The notes under the pieces: generated by a model
What the model was told of the DNA's origin: nothing
Databases searched by the model: none
Seen by the model: only the letters and a program-made list of their open reading frames with translations
Part shown: positions 58,261 through 64,000 of the stretch, piece by piece
How the letters are laid out: each line of letters starts with the position of its first letter
Position numbering within the stretch: position 1 is the stretch's first letter
Position numbers and translations under genes: made by a program
Assembly (NCBI RefSeq): GCF_036373705.1
Contig: NC_089852.1
Coordinates: 29,748,707-29,812,706, forward strand
From: Amia ocellicauda
Lineage: Eukaryota; Chordata; Actinopteri; Amiiformes; Amiidae
Direction: 5' to 3'
DNA: 64,000 bases

Positions 58261-58467
58261 GTCAAAGGGGTCAAATATTTATTTCACTCATTAACATGTA
58301 AATCAATTTATACGTTTTTTTAAATGTGTTTTTCTGGATTTTTTTGTTGTTATTCTGTCTCTCAGTGTTAAAATACACCTACCATTAAAATTATAGACTG
58401 ATCATTTATTTGTCAGTGGGCAAACATACAAAATCAGCAGGGGATCAAATACTTTTTTCCCTCACTG

Positions 58468-58525
<58 letters not shown>
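58468..58525. repeat. (TA)n(CA)n compound microsatellite
   Basis: Starts at the TA duplication of Tc1 copy 3 and changes from TA to CA units. The transposon inserted into or next to a TA-rich array; CT/TA units also flank its left end. Confidence 0.9.
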
Positions 58526-61500
58526 AAGTGTTATTTAAAAGCATGTAACTCAGGCAACAATAAACTAAAACTGCCTCAGGGAACTTGTTCTGCTGCCTGA
58601 AGAAGATTCTTGAAATTAAATATTTTATTACCAATTACAAATATTTTATTAAACAAAAGAAAAGGCTACACAAAATAGAATTCAAATTCTACAGCTTTTC
58701 TGTGAGCATGTAATCCCTTCAGCTGCTTCACAACATGACTGAGTGGACCAAAACATAAAAGCATATCCAACACATCCCTCGTATATTAGCTTAAGTCCTA
58801 GTTGCCTTAAACCACATGCATTTTAATAGCCACGGGAACACATATGAACTTTTAATTTTTCACACATTTTAAAAGGCAAATTTTATGAAGATCAACTGAA
58901 CACATTCAACCATGAGATCACATCACCTCTAAACAGCGTTTTGTCCGAACTGTGTGTGCTTCACTAGTAAGATCAGAACTAACCACAATAAACTACATAA
59001 ATGAACAAAAATGGTTTAAAAAGGCACACATGGCTAATGGTCTCTGCTGGACCTGAACACTGCACGAATTGCCACGAGAGTCCCGTCTGACAGACACTAA
59101 GAATGTACCTGCTCTAACTTTCCACTTTCCATATCACATATGAATCTTATTGCTCAGATAAACACACTAATTAAATGTGAATGTGGTGATACATTTTATT
59201 TCTTGGACTGTGCCAACTGGACTTTACAGTACATTAAAACTTCTATTAAGTAACATCGAGCTGCAGTATTTGACCTGGCTGTAATCCAAACCTCATCACA
59301 ACGTGAATGTCAGAATAGAGACAGCATTTTTATTCACAGACAGCAGCACACATCGCTACAGTACTTATTCCAAAAAGAGAATATGTATTTGTTTACTTTA
59401 TGTACAGTACAGAAAATGTTCAACAGTTCTTGCTTTGTGCAAAATTGACCTTGGACAGATTTGCCGTTTACACTCTCCCTTAGCGTGCACAACATGGAGC
59501 TGCTATCCGGCATTCAATTAATATTCCAAGATGTTCAAATCACCACACAGACTTCCCAGGATCCAGAGTCTATGAAAATACACTGGGTGTCTAACACTGG
59601 CCAAGCAAAGTACTGTAATAAGCTTGACTGGAGCTTTTCCAAAACGAGGGGCAATTACAGGCACACCTGGACAGTCTCTACGGCTCGGTTTGATCATTAA
59701 CTATCACAATATGGCCACATTGCCATTCATTCAGTAACTGCTGTATCACCCACACTCAATCTCTGTCACTTTCTCCTCTTTCATGTTGATTATGTTTTCT
59801 GAACAGAAACCCTGCCACCTTTACTGTATTTCAAAAACTAAACAAGAAACAATATATATTTAAATTTGTATAAGTAACCAAGTAAGCAAACTATCAGTGT
59901 GTAGGTTTTAAATGACCCAGCTGACCGAATTACATTCGTTTTGTAATAACCCTAATCAATTCTTACATGCATGTAACATATTTCTGTTACAGAAGGAGCT
60001 CTAGAAATGTATTTAATCAGATTCAAAATTGTTCTGCAGTCTTTAAAATTGTATTTAAAGGGGGGAAATGGATGTAGAAGCTGGAGTGGTGGGTTCTGAT
60101 GTATTTAAATGCAAAACAATTTGTATTTCCACATTTTTTCCATTTGACTTCCATCTAACTGCTATTATCGCAGGCTGTGGCTTCACCCTTCAGGAGACTT
60201 GCACTGTGAGAAAATAACATTCACACAGCAGCCATCGCTGCAACAGAACACCAGCATAAACAATGCACTAGTATAGTACACTAGCATATCTAATGATTGT
60301 TCTTCAATGTTAATACTTCCCTGAATATGTATGTTAATCTTTAAAGAGTTTATCAGTTCCTTTTACTGAAACTATGACACTGAGTATATGTATATGTTTC
60401 TTTAGTATTCGTGGATTTTGAACAGATCAGAGTGAATGAAAATAACTCAATTATGACTTCTTAGAGCAAATCCCACTTCACAATTTCTCACGTTATTTAC
60501 ATTATTTTTCAAATTATTACTTGAAACAAACAAACAGAACATAATACAATGAGGCATGATTCTAATATCACTGTACATTCATTTTCTTATTCATTACACC
60601 CTGAGAATAGTTATTTAAATTATACAAAGATAAAACATATAATATTTGTTTTGCCTAAAACAGAACAAGCAAGAAGTACAATATTTTGATCTGAGGTGAT
60701 TTCTGATGCAAGCAATGGCTGAAACACTGCTGGCAGAGTCACATTTCCCAATATCACAGATGTTATTAGCCTACGACACATTGTACATCGCTTTGCTATG
60801 AAAACAAGCATGAAAAATCACCTACCGAAACCTGGGATGATCCAAATATGGCAATGGGGGCCCAAAAATAATAATACAGCAGCCTACTGTGTCAAACTGA
60901 CGACAGCCGAGGCAAGAACTTTGTCCTCTGTCCAGCCCCTACACAGCAACATTGTTCAGTTTGGAAACTGTCCTAAGGCTGCTGTGAGGGACTTGTGTTA
61001 ATCAGTAACTCCTGAACTGCAATCTCTCCCCTGCCCTCAGCACAACACAGTGGCTCGTTTCAGCAGGTTGGGCCTTTTAATTTCAGCCCAGTCACACTGA
61101 AGCATCGTATGGCATCATCACCTGCTGTGCTGCGACTGAATGCATCATATGCTGGTGAACTTTATATAAAATCTTTAGGACTTGTGATATCCAGTAAAAG
61201 AAGAACTGACAGTGCAGCCCGTGCTGTACCTGTGGAGGAGTGCTGAAGCTGAACATGTGCTTTCTGTTCGCCACACTTACAAATGACTTGCAAATTATCA
61301 CTCTGAGTTCATATTACAAGGTTTACAAGCCAAACGGGACAGAGAATGAGACTATGTATGTATGTCATTTTTAAACAATATCAGTTTCATTCTAGATAAC
61401 TTCAGAGAAGAGTTCAAACAAAAACCACCACAACACACATAAAGACCAGCTCTACTGGTCTACTGAAGTAGCCATTCTTAAACTAAATGGTTTGTGTTGT

Positions 61501-64000
61501 CTGCGACCTCAGTCAGTATCATTGCGGGTTTCAGCAACAGCTCGTGTTTGTACTGCATCAACAAAGGTAGATTTTCCCACGTGATTCAACATTTAAAGCA
61601 CTGTTTAAACAAATTACATCATACTGCCACAAGTGAAAATAAATGTCAGTTTGTAGGTGTCCTGTGATGTTCAATTCACAAAGCACACTAAGTAAGGAAT
61701 AAGGTCTTTGGGAGATATGAATGAAAGTCTGCTTTGAGTGTAGCTGGTGGATGTATATCTTCTCATCTCCACTGTAAGAAATATTCCCCTCTGTGGTTTT
61801 ATATTTGAATAGTAACCTCCCTGGTTTAAATATGAGCTATATTCAATAATCAATTCAAATACGCTACATCCAATTTCATATTTATTTCTGTATGGCCTGA
61901 GCAGCTGAGAATATCACTAATCTTAATGATTTGAATTGAAATGGAAGATTCTTGCTGAAATCGTGCCTCATCCTTAATTGAGCATTTAGGTCCATTTGCA
62001 AATGTACACAGACAGCTGGTTTGTGAGTTTGTGGGGAAACAGCACTGGTGGGGAGGCAAACGGACTATAAGTTGTAAGTTGTCTCTTTCTGACAACAGAG
62101 AATGGAGTCATTTGACATGAATATTTTAAACTGAGGCTAGTCTTCTGTTCCCTCCGGAGTGTGTGTGCGTGTGCGTGTGCGAAGGGGGGCTTGCAACTGC
62201 TAGATACAAAGCTGGATACCATACCCTTTGCCTTATCAAAGTGCTGATATTTTAAAGCTGCGATATAGCAATTCAGGAAGTCATTCCAGCAGCTCCTACA
62301 GAGTCTTCTGGGCTTCTGTTTTCTTTTGCTCTACCTTTTATTCCACATTCCTAGGATACAGGGCAATGTGATTCATGCTGAGCAAATACGAGCCATTTAC
62401 AAATAATCACATTGTGAACAAGGCTCATATTGACATCTGATTGATATTGCTCTGTTTTTTTTAGAGAAAATAGATTAGTCATTTGCAAAATATTTTTGAG
62501 AAACTATTTCAGGTATTTGATTTGTAACTCAGTAATGCACTACCTGTCCCCGTTAGTCCCTGGTGTGTGATAAAGGCTCGCTGCATGTGGGAACCTGCTG
62601 TCATACTTCTGATGCAGGAGCTGAGAGACTGTTTGCGCGGTTTGTGTTCAGCAGATGCAAACATATAACAGTGAAGGGTGGTGACATGCTGTGACTGGCA
62701 GGCTACATTACTTGGAAGAGGGACTCGTATATTATCATCAGCCTATCTGGGGATTCATAACTACAATAACATTAAAAATGGAGGCTGTAGCTGATATTGG
62801 TTGGGAATTGATCTGCGTTGCTTCTATTTGATGGGTATTGAGAGAGATGCATTTTAAAAGGAGGACCATAAATCCTGTAGCGTTCTGGCATTTCTGTGTT
62901 CAATTCATGAGTATATTACAAATCAACACACAAAAGGAGAGAGCAGGTGATTGTTTCGCAGGTCTGTGCCATTTTAGACACCTGCTCAGGCTGTTCTCTG
63001 CATAAACTTCTCACGCTTTGATAACTGTGTCACTTGAGGAAGCTTGTGTTCCTCTTGCCCCGGGCGAGACATAGCACACAGGTTGACACGGAAACCCACG
63101 GTACTGAGTGACATGGGAATAGCGGAGCCGCCTCGTTCAGCAAACAGCAGGATGACAGCTCTCAACAGATCTCATTACTGCAGGGACATATCTGGTAGTC
63201 AAACAGGAAGCAGGGAAGTGTGATTATCTGGCTAACAATGCAGAGTGAATGTCACCACGCCACCTAGCCAAGTGAACTGAAAAAGCAATTTGGGAATATC
63301 TGGGATAGTCCTCACTCTCTGTCATCCTGACTAACAGCCAAGCCCCAACTCCCACCTGCATCACTAAACTAGAAATAACAAATGTGAACTACTTGAATCA
63401 AAACAGTGTCTCACTAAGGACGCATTCATTTTCTTCTTCTTTCTGAATGATTTTTCCCACACTGGAATCCCCCTGTGACACTGTACTGTGTTAGATGATA
63501 CACAATGGGAATGGCAGACAGTGTGTAACAGATCCACACCACCCTACGTTGCTCCTTTTCTGCTCCTTAGATATTTCAGACTGCTGAATCCAAACTCTCT
63601 GCCAGACCGTCGCGTACGTTAACATACTGAGAGGTTGATTAACATCTTTAAATTCTCATTAGTCTCAACTAAAGACACTTTTACCAAGTAAGTCAATAAA
63701 ACATATTTGACAACCGCCATTCTTAGTTAATCAGTGGCTTGCAATATAATTTGAACTACATATTAAACCTGAGTAAAATGTATTTTAATTAGATTTTTAA
63801 GAGACAGAGTTGCCTTAAAAAAAGAGTGTGTGTCCCCAAGGCACAGCACTGGTGAATCAGCAGACTGTGCTCAGAGCCCCTGCGGTGTTTCTCTGATCCA
63901 GCCCTGCAGGCAGCAGCGTCTCATTCTCCCAGCTCTGCTCTGCTCTCCTCACAGGCATTGAGATAGTTAAACTGCATGCTGGATTCCAAGAGAAATATTG
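58526..64000. other. right flank, no gene recognised
   Basis: About 5.5 kb without a convincing exon. Frames of up to 81 codons have no family resemblance and no splice partners. Possible contents are upstream non-coding exons or promoter of spata13 (minus strand), or the end of a neighbouring gene beyond the window. An AATAAA on the minus strand near 58.65 kb is the only processing-type signal noted. Confidence 0.45.

Larger units (their letters stand above)
56882..58467 (+). mobile_element. Tc1-like transposon, copy 3, nearly intact
   Basis: A 1586-bp element with TA on both sides (56880-56881 and 58468-58469). The terminal inverted repeats exceed 140 bp and are almost the same: left starts CAGTGAAGGAAAAAAGTATT, right in reverse CAGTGAGGGAAAAAAGTATT, both continuing TGATCCCCTGCTGATTTTGT. 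The few mismatches between arms and the almost open transposase mark it as the youngest of the three Tc1 copies here. It inserted just upstream of spata13 exon 1. Confidence 0.95.

Noticed and set aside
1-64000. CRISPR arrays, operons, bacterial-type promoters
   Set aside because: Spliced vertebrate genes throughout; tandem repeats are simple micro- and minisatellites without spacer structure.

Overview
The window is vertebrate nuclear DNA, almost certainly from a ray-finned fish. Genes are split into many short GT-AG exons, and introns and spacers are A+T-rich with many microsatellites. The repeats are of fish type: three Tc1-like DNA transposons, hAT-type MITEs, a DIRS-type tyrosine-recombinase relic, Ty3/gypsy and LINE relics, and a tRNA-derived SINE. 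One immune gene has the FISNA-NACHT-LRR layout of fish NLRs. I cannot name the species.

From left to right: a gene-poor flank with a decayed Tc1 element (1-6.4 kb); a CpG-rich promoter and the six-exon small GTPase gene arl5c on + (7.1-11.3 kb, 3' UTR to about 12.06 kb); a repeat graveyard (12.1-20.9 kb) with LINE, SCAN-gag gypsy, Tc1, an unusual 970-bp insert flanked by 10-bp direct repeats, and a DIRS relic; a 12-exon NLR gene on + (21.0-30.7 kb) coding an ASC-like CARD, a FISNA/NACHT ATPase and a duplicated LRR array; a broken C2H2 zinc-finger gene on + (33.3-36.1 kb); c1qtnf9 on - (36.8-38.5 kb); spata13 (ASEF2), a 14-exon Rho-family GEF gene on - (42.2-56.2 kb); a nearly intact Tc1 element (56.9-58.5 kb); and a 5.5-kb right flank with no gene I can see.

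I built the exon models by hand from splice sites and reading phase. All three conserved genes stay open over their whole length: arl5c 179 aa, c1qtnf9 340 aa, spata13 1326 aa. The NLR model gives 1020 aa. spata13 followed by c1qtnf9 in the same orientation matches the order I recall for human 13q12, which supports both names. arl5c next to this pair is not the human arrangement as I recall it.

Functionally the genes are not a pathway. arl5c is a trans-Golgi GTPase, the NLR is a candidate inflammasome sensor, c1qtnf9 is a secreted adiponectin-like hormone, and spata13 is an APC-regulated exchange factor for Rac/Cdc42. The most unusual items are the CARD-headed NLRP3-like NLR with recently duplicated LRR exons, the 970-bp insert with 10-bp target duplications, the SCAN-like gag in a gypsy relic, and the Tc1 copy disabled by only two evident point changes.
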